Part shown: piece by piece, positions 1 to 8,689 of the stretch
Layout of the letters: each line of letters starts with the position of its first letter
How positions within the stretch are numbered: position 1 is the first letter of the stretch
Assembly (NCBI GenBank): GCA_035653615.1
Contig: DASRBN010000027.1
Coordinates: forward strand, 101,306 to 165,305
Direction: 5' to 3'
DNA length: 64,000 nucleotides
From: Ktedonobacteraceae bacterium
Lineage (GTDB): Bacteria > Chloroflexota > Ktedonobacteria > Ktedonobacterales > Ktedonobacteraceae
Notes under the pieces: generated by a model
Seen by the model: only the letters and a program-made list of their open reading frames with translations
Databases searched by the model: none
Told to the model about the DNA's origin: nothing
Made by a program: the position numbers and the translations under genes

Positions 1-534
1 TTGAATGCTACCTGGGAAGAACTCTACGGGACCGCAAATCGAGTGCCGCCGGGTTCTGCTGGATTGATATTCCTGCCCTACCTGACGCGCGAGCGCCCGC
101 ACCACCCCAATCCCGCCAGCACCGGAGCTTTTCTGGGTATGCGTATCGACCACGGGCGCGAACACCTCTTACACGCCGCGCTCCAAGGGGTGGCCTTCGG
201 CATCCGGTCTGCCCTGGATGCCCTGCCGGGATCGAGCGCGGAGAATATGTTGTGCCTGGCCGGTGGTGGCAGCGTCCATCCCGCCTGGCGTCAAATGCTG
301 GCCGATATTCTGGGCCGTGAATTATGGACGGTCGATACGCCCGATGCTTCCGCTCGTGGGGCTGCCCTGCTGGCCGGTATCGCCAATGGCACCTGGGCCA
401 ATGCGGCGGCAACGGCTTCGATTGCTCCTGCTGTGCATCTCGCCGCGATGCCGGGTAGCACGAAAGCGGCTTACGACGAAGCCTACGCGAAGTTTCTTAG
501 CTTGTCGGATGCAACTTTTGAGGCAAACAGATAA
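1..534 (+). CDS. FGGY-family carbohydrate kinase (xylulokinase-like), C-terminal part
   Basis: Only the last 177 residues are present; the gene runs off the left edge, so its true start is not visible. The segment is the second actin-like ATPase domain of the FGGY sugar kinases, which phosphorylate sugars such as xylulose with ATP. The diagnostic stretch is LAGGGSVHPAWRQMLADILG, the adenosine-binding glycine motif near residues 86-105, followed by TPDASARGAALLAG, where the alanine/glycine-rich helix of the family lies. Xylulokinase is the best guess, but glycerol or other FGGY kinases cannot be separated without the N-terminal sugar-binding half. The gene ends 150 bases before the aldo/keto reductase. 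Confidence 0.85.
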   Translation: MNATWEELYGTANRVPPGSAGLIFLPYLTRERPHHPNPASTGAFLGMRIDHGREHLLHAALQGVAFGIRSALDALPGSSAENMLCLAGGGSVHPAWRQMLADILGRELWTVDTPDASARGAALLAGIANGTWANAAATASIAPAVHLAAMPGSTKAAYDEAYAKFLSLSDATFEANR

Positions 535-684
535 TCTGGCTATCGCGCCTGTTTTTCTGTACATCCCTTTCTGCTTCAGGAGCCATAGACTATGTGCTGG
601 CCTGCGTACGCAACCGTGCCGCCGTTTCCGCCAATGTGCGGCATTTAATGGACGCGCTGCCGCCGTAATTAAAGAGGAAACATC

Positions 685-1641
685 ATGAACTACCGCAAAT
701 TGGGCCGTACAGGATTAAAAGTGTCGGCGCTCTGCCTGGGAACCATGCAATGGGGCTGGACGGCGAATGAACAGACAGCATTTGCCGTTATGGATGCCTT
801 CGTAGAGCATGGAGGCAACTTCCTGGACACGGCGGATTATTACTCGCGCTGGATACCCGGACATAAGGGCGGTGAATCCGAGGAAATTATCGGCCATTGG
901 ATGCAATCGCGGCGCAATCGAGAGAGCATTATCGTGGCAACAAAGGTGCGCCAGCCAATGGGACCAGGCCCCAACGACCAGGGCCTTTCCCGCAAGCATA
1001 TTTTGGAGGCGGTCGAAGCATCGCTGATGCGCCTGCAAACCGATTATATCGACCTCTACCAGATGCACGCCTACGATGCTGACACGCCCATTGACGAAAC
1101 GCTGCAGGCGCTTGATGACCTGCGGCGAGCAGGCAAAGTGCGCTATGTTGGTGCTTCGAACTACCCGGCGTGGCGGCTCGTAGAAGCCCTCTGGAGCGCC
1201 GGTGTCCATGCTACCGTGCGCTTTGACTCGCTCGAACCTCATTACAACCTCGTTCATCGCCAGGAGTTCGAGCAAGACCTCAAAACCATCTGCGAGCGGT
1301 ACCAGATCGGCGTTATCCCCTACAGTCCCCTGGCCAGGGGCTTCCTCACTGGCAAGTACAGGCGCGGCGAGACTACCGCAAGCACATATGCTGAGACCGT
1401 CGCGAAACGCTATGACCACGATAGCGCCTGGCGCATCCTGGAAGTTGTGAGGGAAATCGCACAAGAGACAAATAGCACTCCTGCTGCCGTCTCACTGGCC
1501 TGGCTGCTGGCACAATCCGTCGTTACCGCGCCCATTGTAGGAGCAAATTCCGTGGAACAGCTGGAACAAAACCTGGCAGCAGTCGAGCTAACGCTTACGG
1601 AGGAGCAATTGTTGCGGCTCGATAAGGTATCGAGCTTGTAG
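685..1641 (+). CDS. Aldo/keto reductase
   Basis: A 318-residue, full-length NAD(P)H-dependent aldo/keto reductase. It opens with the typical [19 protein letters not shown] strand. The catalytic set is visible as D and Y in FLDTADYYS (about residues 47-55) and K in [10 protein letters not shown] (about 88), with the cofactor-binding end near [26 protein letters not shown] in front of the ATG gives a good ribosome site. Substrate is unknown; the preceding sugar kinase hints at sugar metabolism, but this is only context. The stop codon TAG lies inside a 20-bp perfect hairpin (1632-1673) of the dispersed TAGGGACAG repeat family, so the last four codons are part of the palindrome. Confidence 0.92.
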   Translation: MNYRKLGRTGLKVSALCLGTMQWGWTANEQTAFAVMDAFVEHGGNFLDTADYYSRWIPGHKGGESEEIIGHWMQSRRNRESIIVATKVRQPMGPGPNDQGLSRKHILEAVEASLMRLQTDYIDLYQMHAYDADTPIDETLQALDDLRRAGKVRYVGASNYPAWRLVEALWSAGVHATVRFDSLEPHYNLVHRQEFEQDLKTICERYQIGVIPYSPLARGFLTGKYRRGETTASTYAETVAKRYDHDSAWRILEVVREIAQETNSTPAAVSLAWLLAQSVVTAPIVGANSVEQLEQNLAAVELTLTEEQLLRLDKVSSL

Positions 1642-1673
1642 GGACAGCGGCTGGCCGCTGTCCCTACAAGCTC
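1632..1673. repeat. Perfect 20-bp hairpin of the TAGGGACAG repeat family overlapping a stop codon
   Basis: Arms 1632-1651 and 1654-1673 are exact reverse complements with a 2-base loop. The left arm contains the last codons and the TAG stop of the aldo/keto reductase. There is no T-run after it, so it is not a standard terminator, although such a stem could stop or protect transcripts. Confidence 0.85.
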
Positions 1674-1963
1674 TTCTCACCTGGTTGTGAAAAACCGTCA
1701 TTATTTTCTGCCACGCCGGGTAATCTCATGCATCTCTTCGATGCTTTGACAATGCATAAGTTCGTGGCCGAGACCAGCCTTGATCCAGGCAGAGATAGCC
1801 TGGGCATGCCGTGTATCGTTCCTGGTTCCATTTGGTTGCGGACCGCGTAAAAGGAAAGGCAGGTAGAGCCGCCTCAACCTCACTCCACCAGTACCGGTCA
1901 CTATGCTCAACATAGCTTACTTCTTTTTATACAGCGTGGCAAGAATCATCAGCCTATCACCTC
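1674..1963. other. Intergenic stretch without a convincing gene
   Basis: Between the repeat hairpin and the promoter of the ClpN gene there is only a 70-codon minus-strand open frame (1701-1913) with no recognisable domain. I see no RNA gene. Confidence 0.5.
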
Positions 1964-2020
1964 TTGACATCGTGGTATATACCATGGTATTCTTTGAGCG
2001 AATCTACCACCGTAAATACC
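1964..2020 (+). promoter_or_regulatory. Promoter with palindromic ATACC/GGTAT operator
   Basis: TTGACA (1964-1969) and TATTCT (1988-1993) are 18 bases apart. Between them lies the perfect palindrome TGGTATATACCA (1973-1984), followed by further half sites GGTAT (1986-1990) and ATACC (2016-2020). An operator inside the spacer fits a repressor, and the downstream gene itself carries a ribbon-helix-helix-like N-terminus, so autoregulation is plausible (inference). Confidence 0.6.
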
Positions 2021-2052
2021 ATCGTAATATCGAAGAGAGACAGGAGTAAGCT

Positions 2053-2643
2053 ATGCCATCCAGTAAAGACCGCCAGCGCGTCGAAATTCCGCTTTATTTC
2101 TATGAGCAACTGGTGAAGATCGCTGAGACGGAGGATCGCACAATCACCAGTGTCCTCAACCAGCTGCTATTTCAAGCGTTGCAGGACTACCGGCCGACGT
2201 GGATACCCGCTAAACATCTCAACCGCTTCAATGGGCATGCCCAGCATGTCCTCTCGCTCGCCCGCGAGGAGGCCCTGTCTTTCAATCACAACTATATCGG
2301 GACGGAGCACCTGTTATCAGGCCTGTTGCGCGAGCAAGGGAGCCTTGCAGCCCTGGCGCTGGAAAAATTGGGTGTCACTCTTGATTCCGTGCGTGCAGCT
2401 GTTGAAGAGAAAATTGGGCGTGGAGACCAGCCTGTTGAGGAAGAGATAGACTACGTGCCCCGAGCTCGCAAGGTACTCGCACTGGCGATGGACGAAGCAG
2501 AGCGGCAGGGAAGTGGCTATGTCCGTACCGAGCATATCCTGCTCGGAATTGTGCGCGATGGCGGCGGTGTCGGCGCGGATATTCTCGATACGCTTGGGGT
2601 TTTGGGAAAGGTACGCGCCCAGGTTTTCGAGCTGCTCGGCTAG
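2053..2643 (+). CDS. Ribbon-helix-helix/ClpN-domain fusion protein
   Basis: A 196-residue protein with two parts. Residues 1-50 (RVEIPLYFYEQLVKIAETED and following) look like a ribbon-helix-helix DNA-binding segment. Residues 58-195 are a Clp_N double repeat, with HVLSLAREEALSFNHNYIGT and the second copy KVLALAMDEAERQGSGYVRT, each followed by EHLL or EHIL. In ClpA/ClpC this domain binds substrates and adaptors; here there is no AAA+ ATPase, so the protein cannot unfold anything itself. It may be a regulator whose DNA binding is coupled to a Clp ligand, or an adaptor for a ClpC encoded elsewhere. The start has the ribosome site CAGGAG. The palindromic operator upstream may be its own target. 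Confidence 0.8.
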   Translation: MPSSKDRQRVEIPLYFYEQLVKIAETEDRTITSVLNQLLFQALQDYRPTWIPAKHLNRFNGHAQHVLSLAREEALSFNHNYIGTEHLLSGLLREQGSLAALALEKLGVTLDSVRAAVEEKIGRGDQPVEEEIDYVPRARKVLALAMDEAERQGSGYVRTEHILLGIVRDGGGVGADILDTLGVLGKVRAQVFELLG

Positions 2644-2666
2644 CACTTCGAAAATGAGGCAGCTTG

Positions 2667-2689
2667 TAGGGACAGGTTCCTATCCCCCG
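2667..2689. repeat. TAGGGACAG family repeat copy
   Basis: TAGGGACAGGTTCCTATCCC between the ClpN gene and the methyltransferase; a short imperfect palindrome of the dispersed family. Confidence 0.5.
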
Positions 2690-2723
2690 ATTTGGTCGTC
2701 AACATTCATCAGGAGAAACAGCC

Positions 2724-3518
2724 ATGCGTGATTCCAGTGAAGTTTGGACCGGCAAAGCCAGCAGCTACGACCGGGCGCGCCCGGCACCGCCACCAGTTTT
2801 GCTCAATCTGCTGACGCAATTGATTCAGGCACCGCATCCCGCTCTGGTGGTGGATTTAGGCAGTGGTACCGGACTCTCTACCGCGATCTGGGGTGAGCGG
2901 GCCGGGCGGGTGATTGGGATCGAACCCAATGCCGGCATGCGAAAAGAGGCGCAGCGCAAACTCGAGGACTATCCCTACGCGGCACGTATCGAGTATCGAG
3001 AGGGAGTTGCTCAACAGACCGGCCTGCCTGATGGGTGCGCTGACATTGTCACGGCTGCCCAATCGTTCCACTGGATGGAGCCGGCTGCGACGCTGGCCGA
3101 GATTGCTCGAATTCTGCGCCCCGGAGGACTCTTTGCGGCGTATGACTATGATTCACCGCCGGCAATTCATTGGGAGCTTGATCGCCTCGCTCAGGAGGAA
3201 AACTTGCGCTTCGTGAAGCTTATCCAGGAGCGCGGACTGGCGCACACTCTCAAAATCTGGCCGGAGAACAAATCTCTTGCCCCTCTACGCGAGTGCGGCC
3301 ATTTTCGCTTCACCCGCGAGGTCTTGCTACATTCTATCGAGCAGGGAGACGCGGCGCGGTTTCTTGAGATGATGCAGAGCAGTGCGTTCAGCGGCCAGTT
3401 CCAGTTTTCCGAACAAGAAATCGGTTTTGATCGCCTCAGACAGGCCGCCCTCGAATATATCGGCTCCGAACCCATTCCCTGGTATTGGAGCTACCGGGTT
3501 CGGATTGGGATCAAGTAG
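2724..3518 (+). CDS. Class I SAM-dependent methyltransferase
   Basis: 264 residues with a Rossmann-fold methyltransferase core. Motif I is VVDLGSGTGLSTAIW (about residues 39-53), the acidic end of strand 2 is GIEPNAGM, and motif IV/post-I is CADIVTAAQSFHWM, typical of the UbiE/Methyltransf_11 group, where the FHWM histidine-tryptophan is common. Substrate is unknown. CAGGAGAAACAGCC precedes the ATG. The C-terminal 100 residues are helical and may shape the substrate pocket. Confidence 0.88.
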   Translation: MRDSSEVWTGKASSYDRARPAPPPVLLNLLTQLIQAPHPALVVDLGSGTGLSTAIWGERAGRVIGIEPNAGMRKEAQRKLEDYPYAARIEYREGVAQQTGLPDGCADIVTAAQSFHWMEPAATLAEIARILRPGGLFAAYDYDSPPAIHWELDRLAQEENLRFVKLIQERGLAHTLKIWPENKSLAPLRECGHFRFTREVLLHSIEQGDAARFLEMMQSSAFSGQFQFSEQEIGFDRLRQAALEYIGSEPIPWYWSYRVRIGIK

Positions 3519-3583
3519 AATATACTACTGTGAAAACGAAAGGACATAGCGCTTTTTCCTTTGCGCTTGCTTCCCCTGCGTTG

Positions 3584-4975
3584 CTACGCATCAGGCAATC
3601 GCAGCAGAAGCATGCCATCTGTATTGCCGGTTGTAGACATCAGGATCGATTGCAGGCCGTTTTTGGGGCGCAGGGTGATGAGTGCGTCTGGCTCGACACG
3701 GAAGCCGGGGGCGGTGAAAGGCAGATATTGCTGCAAGATCGTCGCCAATAGCAGCCGAATCTCCAGTTGCGCAAAAGGCATACCGATGCAGATGCGCGGG
3801 CCGCCGCCGAATGGAAAGTACGACCAGGGAACAATTTTCTGTTCGCTGTCCGCGTCCCAGCGTTCGGGCCGGAAGATTTCAGAGTCGCCCCAGATATCTG
3901 GCAGGCGATGGATGATCCATTGGCTAAACATGACCATGGTTCCCGCCGGAAAATGTACGCCATCGAGATCAAATGCTTCGATTGCGCGCCTACCAAGTGT
4001 CCATGCCGGCGGGTAGAGGCGCATCGATTCGTTCATTACCCACTCGGTATAGGGCAGGTTGGACAAATCATCCACCGTCGGAGCGCGGCCACCAAGGACT
4101 GAATGTAACTCGGCCAGCAGTTTTTCGCGCGCGGCCGGATACTGGGAGAGCAGGTGGAATGTCCAGGTCAGCGCATTGGCGGTCGTCTCGTGTCCGGCGG
4201 CAAAAAAGGTCAGAATGTGATCGTGTACCTGCGTATCGCTAAGGATACCATCTTCATCATGTGCTGCCAGAAGCATGGAAAGCACGTCGCCGGTATCGCC
4301 GCCCTCGGCACGCCGGCGCGCGATCAGGTCATAAATGAACGCGTCCACAGCGCGTTTGGCCGCCATGCGCCTGCCATAGGACGTTATGGGCAGGTCCAGG
4401 CGCAGGTGCAAGAAGCCCTCTGCAAGGGTGATGGGATTACTGATCATAGTGGTGAATGCTCGCCCCAGCGTATCCACCTGACCGGCAAGATCGACGTTGA
4501 ACAGGCATTTGGCGACGATGCGCATGGTGAGTTGCTGCATGGCCCTCGCTACATCGATGCGCTCGTCGGCATGCCAGTCTTGAAGCATCTCCTGCGTGTG
4601 CTGCACCATGATTCCGGCATAGCTCTCCACCCGTTTCTTGTGAAAAGCGGGCTGTACCAGGCGTCGCTGCTGCCGATGGGCCTCTCCATCCAGAGTGAGT
4701 AGCCCATTCCCAATCAGGTCGCGCAATTCCTCGTTAAACTCGGCGCTGGTAAAGTTGCGTGGATTTTCGGTCAGTACATAACGGACATATTCGGGCCGGT
4801 AGAGGATGATAACGGGTATGGGACCGAAATGTACCGTAACCATGTCGCCATAGGTGTGCTGGAGGTGTTGTAAATACTCCAGTTGATGCTGCCGAAAGGC
4901 GAGAATATTGCCAAGCAGTGGTAGAGACCTGGGACCTGGAGGTAAGATTGTATGTCCATGGCGCATCGTGTTCAT
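3584..4975 (-). CDS. Cytochrome P450
   Basis: 463 residues, the normal length for a soluble bacterial P450. The family landmarks are all present: PPGPRSLPLLGN at the N-terminus, the I-helix oxygen-binding motif FFAAGHETTANAL (about residue 255), the K-helix ExxR in NESMRLYPPAW, the PERW meander, and the heme loop YFPFGGGPRICIGMPFAQLE with the cysteine ligand. It is close to the CYP102/CYP4-like group of fatty-acid hydroxylases by general appearance, but substrate is not predictable. No ferredoxin or reductase gene is next to it, so electrons must come from elsewhere. There is no clear ribosome site; TATACT (minus strand, 4982-4987) only a few bases before the ATG could mean a leaderless message. 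Confidence 0.95.
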   Translation of the reverse strand: MNTMRHGHTILPPGPRSLPLLGNILAFRQHQLEYLQHLQHTYGDMVTVHFGPIPVIILYRPEYVRYVLTENPRNFTSAEFNEELRDLIGNGLLTLDGEAHRQQRRLVQPAFHKKRVESYAGIMVQHTQEMLQDWHADERIDVARAMQQLTMRIVAKCLFNVDLAGQVDTLGRAFTTMISNPITLAEGFLHLRLDLPITSYGRRMAAKRAVDAFIYDLIARRRAEGGDTGDVLSMLLAAHDEDGILSDTQVHDHILTFFAAGHETTANALTWTFHLLSQYPAAREKLLAELHSVLGGRAPTVDDLSNLPYTEWVMNESMRLYPPAWTLGRRAIEAFDLDGVHFPAGTMVMFSQWIIHRLPDIWGDSEIFRPERWDADSEQKIVPWSYFPFGGGPRICIGMPFAQLEIRLLLATILQQYLPFTAPGFRVEPDALITLRPKNGLQSILMSTTGNTDGMLLLRLPDA

Positions 4976-5010
4976 GACACCAGTATATCATAGAAAGGTG
5001 GCAACATGAT

Positions 5011-5304
5011 TTATTTCACAGTCGTCACCTTTGGTACGCGCTTGCCGCAGTTCGGGCAGTACGAATCATCCGGCTGCATAAAATTACCGCAGTAGGGGCA
5101 TTTTTTCAGCAAGTGCTGCCGCGATTCAAGCACCTGCTTGAAATGGACATTTTGACGGTAAAGCCACACGGAGAGGAAAAAGGCGAAGATGGAGAGGAAA
5201 ATGACCAGGATCAAGAGCGTCACAGCCAGAAAATCCAGCCCGGCAAACACCGACCCGGCTGCGTAAACAATGGCGTCACAAAGCAACATCATGCCAGTAT
5301 ACAT
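5011..5304 (-). CDS. Zinc-ribbon membrane protein
   Basis: 97 residues from the ATG at 5304, chosen because AGGAG lies six bases upstream; an in-frame start 11 codons earlier has none. One or two membrane helices cover about residues 15-50, followed by a charged segment, and the C-terminus is a double-CxxC zinc ribbon, CPYCGNFM and CPNCGKRVP (about residues 69-90). This is the common zinc_ribbon_2 tail seen in many predicted membrane proteins of unknown role. It starts divergently from the HTH-FHA-ABC gene; TATAAT on the minus strand at 5361-5366 may be its -10 box. Confidence 0.75.
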   Translation of the reverse strand: MYTGMMLLCDAIVYAAGSVFAGLDFLAVTLLILVIFLSIFAFFLSVWLYRQNVHFKQVLESRQHLLKKCPYCGNFMQPDDSYCPNCGKRVPKVTTVK

Positions 5305-5721
5305 GTGTTTCTCCTGGACATATTCCGTAGAAGTCAAGAATGCCTCCCCAAACCATTTTGATTATAGCACAATATATTTACATCGCGCTAGATGTTTTTG
5401 ATAAAATACTCTACATTATTCTATAAAAACTCTACGTTAATCGTGTCAGGATGTACTTACCCTCGTCGGTTGCCTTCCGGCAAAAACGGCGATCTGCGCG
5501 ATCCAGGCCGGGTTATGTTGAGCGCGCGAGCCGCAGCTCCGGGGAACGAAAGGGAAGAATCCGCGCCCTGCGAGCAAAATGCGTCCCTACAGAACCTTTT
5601 TTTGTTGTGATACGTGTCTACAAGAGATAGGAAGAAAAAAGCTGATAGGGACAGCGCCTGGTGGCTGTCCTCCTCATGAACTCTCTTCCAATGTTGCTGG
5701 AATGTATGAATACCGGAATAT
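5305..5721. other. Intergenic region with repeat fragments
   Basis: AT-rich to about 5450 with the putative minus-strand -10 TATAAT (5361-5366), then a degenerate copy of the CTGAG/GGGAAGAATC repeat (5515-5565), a CGTCCCTACAG fragment (about 5580-5592) and a TAGGGACAG copy (5646-5670). No gene is seen. Confidence 0.5.
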
Positions 5722-8355
5722 GTGAAGCGAATGGCAAGATATTCAATCGAAGACGCGGCTAAAAAACTTGGCATTGATACGGAGACGTTAGGGCGCTGGA
5801 TGGCAAGCGCCAATATGGCAGCCTCTCCAGACCCGGCCAGCCACGAATATGTGCTGGATGAGCAGCAGCTGGATCAGCTCGCGCGTGCGCATGGCTTGCA
5901 AAAGGACGCGCTCCCGGCGCAGAATACTCAGCAGGGAACGCCCTATTGGGGACAGCAGGCAGAAGGCATAAGTGGCGTTCCCACCATACATTTACAGCAG
6001 AGTGATCAGATACATGCGCCCACGGACGGACGATCACAAGCGTCGCCCCTACAGAACGGGGTGGTGACCGGACAATCCGCTCCGCCCATGTCGCAGGATG
6101 CAGTGAACGAGCCAACTTTGAGTATGGATCAGAGGGGACGGGATCGTTCCGGGCAACCAGCGGACGCCCCGGATATCGTGCCAGAAATTCGCCCGATTAA
6201 GCTTGAAGCGCCGGTTGTCACCATTGGACGCTTCCCCAATAATATGGTCGTGCTGAACAATCCCCAGGTTTCCGGCTATCACGCACGTATAGAGCAGTTG
6301 CCGCGTGGCGGCCATCACATCGTGGATTTGCGCAGCACCAATCACACTTACGTGAACTCGCAACAGGTGCGAGACCAGGTACTGAAACCAGGAGATGAAA
6401 TCAGCATTGGCGGCTACCAGTTTACCTACACCGGCGATGCGCTTGTGCAGGCGGGTGAGGGATATAGTATCCGCATTGATGCCCTGCACCTCAAGCAGTA
6501 TGGCGGCTGGCGTGTCACGCTGCTGAACGATATTTCGCTGGATATCCCGCAGCATTCACTGGTGGCCTTAGTAGGTAGTTCAGGGGTAGGCAAGACAACG
6601 CTCCTTGACGCGCTAAGCGGCATTCGACCGGCGGCTAAAGGGTTAGTGCTGTATAACGGGCGCGATTATTATCGCAATCTGGCCGCGTTTAATACGCAGA
6701 TCGGCTACGTGCCGCAGAGCGATATCATTCACAAGGATTTGACGGTGCAGCACGCGCTGTACTATACGGCCAGGATGCGCCTGCCCAGAGATTTTACGCG
6801 CAAGCAGATCAAGGAGCGCATTAACGAAGTGCTGGATGAGGTGGAAATGACGCACCGGCGCAGGATGCTGGTGCGCAATCTCTCCGGCGGCGAGCGCAAA
6901 CGCGTTTCCCTGGCGCTGGAGCTGCTGGCAAACCCCAGTGTCTTCTTTCTAGATGAGCCAACATCGGGTCTCGATCCCGGTCTTGATCTGAAAATGATGC
7001 AGTTGTTGCGCAAGCTGGCAGACAAAGGACATACCATCATTCTGGTGACGCACGCGACGACGAATATTAATGTCTGTGATTTCGTCTGCTTCCTGGCCCG
7101 TGGTGGTCGCCTGGCGTATTTTGGCCCACCTGCCGAGGCGCTGCCCTATTTTGGCGTGCAGACATACGCCGAGGTGTATAATGCGCTGGACCCAACGGAC
7201 GATCATAAGGATGCGCCCAAAAAGGCCGAGGAACGCTTTAAGCACTCTCCCTATTACCAGCGCTATATCGCGGACCCCCTGAACCGCGAGATGGAGGCGA
7301 ATCAAGACCTGGAAGAATTGAACCTGCCGGTCAAGAAGGCGAAGCGCGGCAGCCCCTGGCGGCAGTTTCGCATCCTGACCAGGCGCTACCTGGAATTATT
7401 GAAAAATGATGTCGTGAACCTGGCAATTCTGCTGTTGCAGGCGCCCATTATTGGAGTGATCCTGTACTACCTGGCAAGCCCGACGACGTTTACATCAACG
7501 AGCGTAGCGACGTGCCCTATACACGCCAACGCCTTGCAGCAGACGGGACCGATTGTATCCTACAGTTGCCAGCGCGTAATCGACTTTCTCAATTCGCCGC
7601 AGGGGGCGCAATTCGCCGCGCAGCAAGGGATGTCGAAACAGCAGCTATTGCAGGCCGCCATCGCGCCCAATTCAGGGGCCGATGCGCAGACGCTGCTATT
7701 CATCATGGCTTTTGCCGCGGTGATGTTTGGAGTGATTAACGGCGTGCGAGCGATTGTGCGCGAAGTGCCTATTTACCGGCGCGAGCGCATGGTCAATCTT
7801 GGCATTGTGCCCTACATGTTCTCGAAAATCGTCGTGCTGGGCATCTTATCGCTGCTACAAAGCGCCGTTCTGGTGTACATCGTGAATCTGAAAGCGCCGT
7901 ATCACCAGGGCATCATCTTGCCGCCTTTCGCGGAAATATATATCTCGATGGCGCTGACATCATTGGCAGGATTGATGATCGGCCTGCTGCTCTCGGCGCT
8001 GGCCCCCAACACTGACCGCGCAATGAGTCTGGTACCGCTCATCCTTATTCCGCAGGTAATCTTCTCAGGCGTGGTATTCAATCTGAACTCGCCCATCCTG
8101 CAAGCGGTGGGAGCGCTGTTCGCCGCGCGCTGGGCTATTGCCGGCATGGGATCGACCATTGGCCTGCATGCCGACAAACTGGGAGTCGATAATTTTTCGT
8201 ACCAGGGCACGCTCTATGTCACGCTCAATCCCGCCGATGCCTTGCCCGGAGCGATTGAACACCTCGCGATTGTCTGGGGCGCCCTGGTCATTATGATCAT
8301 TGTAATTGCCCTGGCTACCGCGCTCGCGCTGAAAAGCAAGGACGTAAGCCGGTAG
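5722..8355 (+). CDS. HTH-FHA-ABC transporter fusion (ABCG-type, Rv1747-like)
   Basis: An 877-residue half-transporter. Residues 3-60 resemble a MerR/excisionase-type helix-turn-helix (YSIEDAAKKLGIDTETLGRW). A low-complexity linker to about 155 follows, then an FHA domain (about 162-238, with VVTIGRFPNN and VSGYHARIE), a phosphothreonine reader. The ATPase has Walker A GSSGVGKTT (about 284), signature LSGGERKR (about 387), Walker B FFLDEPTSGLD and the switch histidine in VTHATT. Residues 550-870 hold the ABC2-type membrane domain. Mycobacterial Rv1747 combines FHA and ABC domains and is controlled by a Ser/Thr kinase; similar control is an inference here. The GTG start at 5722 is uncertain; ATG 5731 is possible. 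A repeat fragment lies inside the linker, and the stop TAG begins a TAGGGACAG repeat. Confidence 0.9.
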   Translation: MKRMARYSIEDAAKKLGIDTETLGRWMASANMAASPDPASHEYVLDEQQLDQLARAHGLQKDALPAQNTQQGTPYWGQQAEGISGVPTIHLQQSDQIHAPTDGRSQASPLQNGVVTGQSAPPMSQDAVNEPTLSMDQRGRDRSGQPADAPDIVPEIRPIKLEAPVVTIGRFPNNMVVLNNPQVSGYHARIEQLPRGGHHIVDLRSTNHTYVNSQQVRDQVLKPGDEISIGGYQFTYTGDALVQAGEGYSIRIDALHLKQYGGWRVTLLNDISLDIPQHSLVALVGSSGVGKTTLLDALSGIRPAAKGLVLYNGRDYYRNLAAFNTQIGYVPQSDIIHKDLTVQHALYYTARMRLPRDFTRKQIKERINEVLDEVEMTHRRRMLVRNLSGGERKRVSLALELLANPSVFFLDEPTSGLDPGLDLKMMQLLRKLADKGHTIILVTHATTNINVCDFVCFLARGGRLAYFGPPAEALPYFGVQTYAEVYNALDPTDDHKDAPKKAEERFKHSPYYQRYIADPLNREMEANQDLEELNLPVKKAKRGSPWRQFRILTRRYLELLKNDVVNLAILLLQAPIIGVILYYLASPTTFTSTSVATCPIHANALQQTGPIVSYSCQRVIDFLNSPQGAQFAAQQGMSKQQLLQAAIAPNSGADAQTLLFIMAFAAVMFGVINGVRAIVREVPIYRRERMVNLGIVPYMFSKIVVLGILSLLQSAVLVYIVNLKAPYHQGIILPPFAEIYISMALTSLAGLMIGLLLSALAPNTDRAMSLVPLILIPQVIFSGVVFNLNSPILQAVGALFAARWAIAGMGSTIGLHADKLGVDNFSYQGTLYVTLNPADALPGAIEHLAIVWGALVIMIIVIALATALALKSKDVSR

Positions 8356-8420
8356 GGACAGCGGCTCGTTCCTGTTCTCAGCCCCTGGTGCCTGTCCTTT
8401 GCGGATGAGGACAGGCATCC
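8353..8420. repeat. TAGGGACAG family copy starting at the ABC gene stop codon
   Basis: TAGGGACAGCGGCTCGTTCC begins exactly at the TAG stop of the preceding gene and continues into GGTGCCTGTCC and GGACAGGCATC, forming imperfect stems. Confidence 0.6.
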
Positions 8421-8454
8421 CTGATGATTTTTAACGATCAAAATCGGCAATCCG

Positions 8455-8550
8455 AGGGGTTCAGGCCATGTCATTCTGAGTGAAATAAGCCGAAGCCCTG
8501 AGCAACGAAAGGGAAGAATCTCCGCTCAGCATGACATGGCCTGAACCTCT
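8455..8550. repeat. Miniature inverted-repeat element, TCATTCTGAG family
   Basis: Arms 8455-8480 and 8525-8550 match at 24 of 26 positions when one is reverse-complemented. The centre holds AGCCGAAGCCCTGAGCAACG and GGGAAGAATC, which recur at 10135-10229 and 23453-23511. The shared left flank ACGATCAAAA before this copy and the 10.1-kb copy suggests one larger ancestral unit. Confidence 0.8.
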
Positions 8551-8689
8551 TGTTTTTCTCTTAATAGAAAAGTACCGGCAAGACCTTGCGCTTTTGACGA
8601 CGCCTGACCCAATCTGCTATAGTTGCCATGGGGGACACATTTTGATGTATCCATGGCTTCAACCACTATTTTTGCTTCAGGAGGGTGTC

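Noticed and set aside
1701..1913. 70-codon minus-strand open frame in the gap before the ClpN gene
   Set aside because: No domain and mixed composition; the gap holds promoter and repeat sequence only.
8531..8689. In-frame upstream extension of the secreted S51 peptidase
   Set aside because: It translates the inverted-repeat element and lies before a strong ribosome site and signal peptide at 8690.
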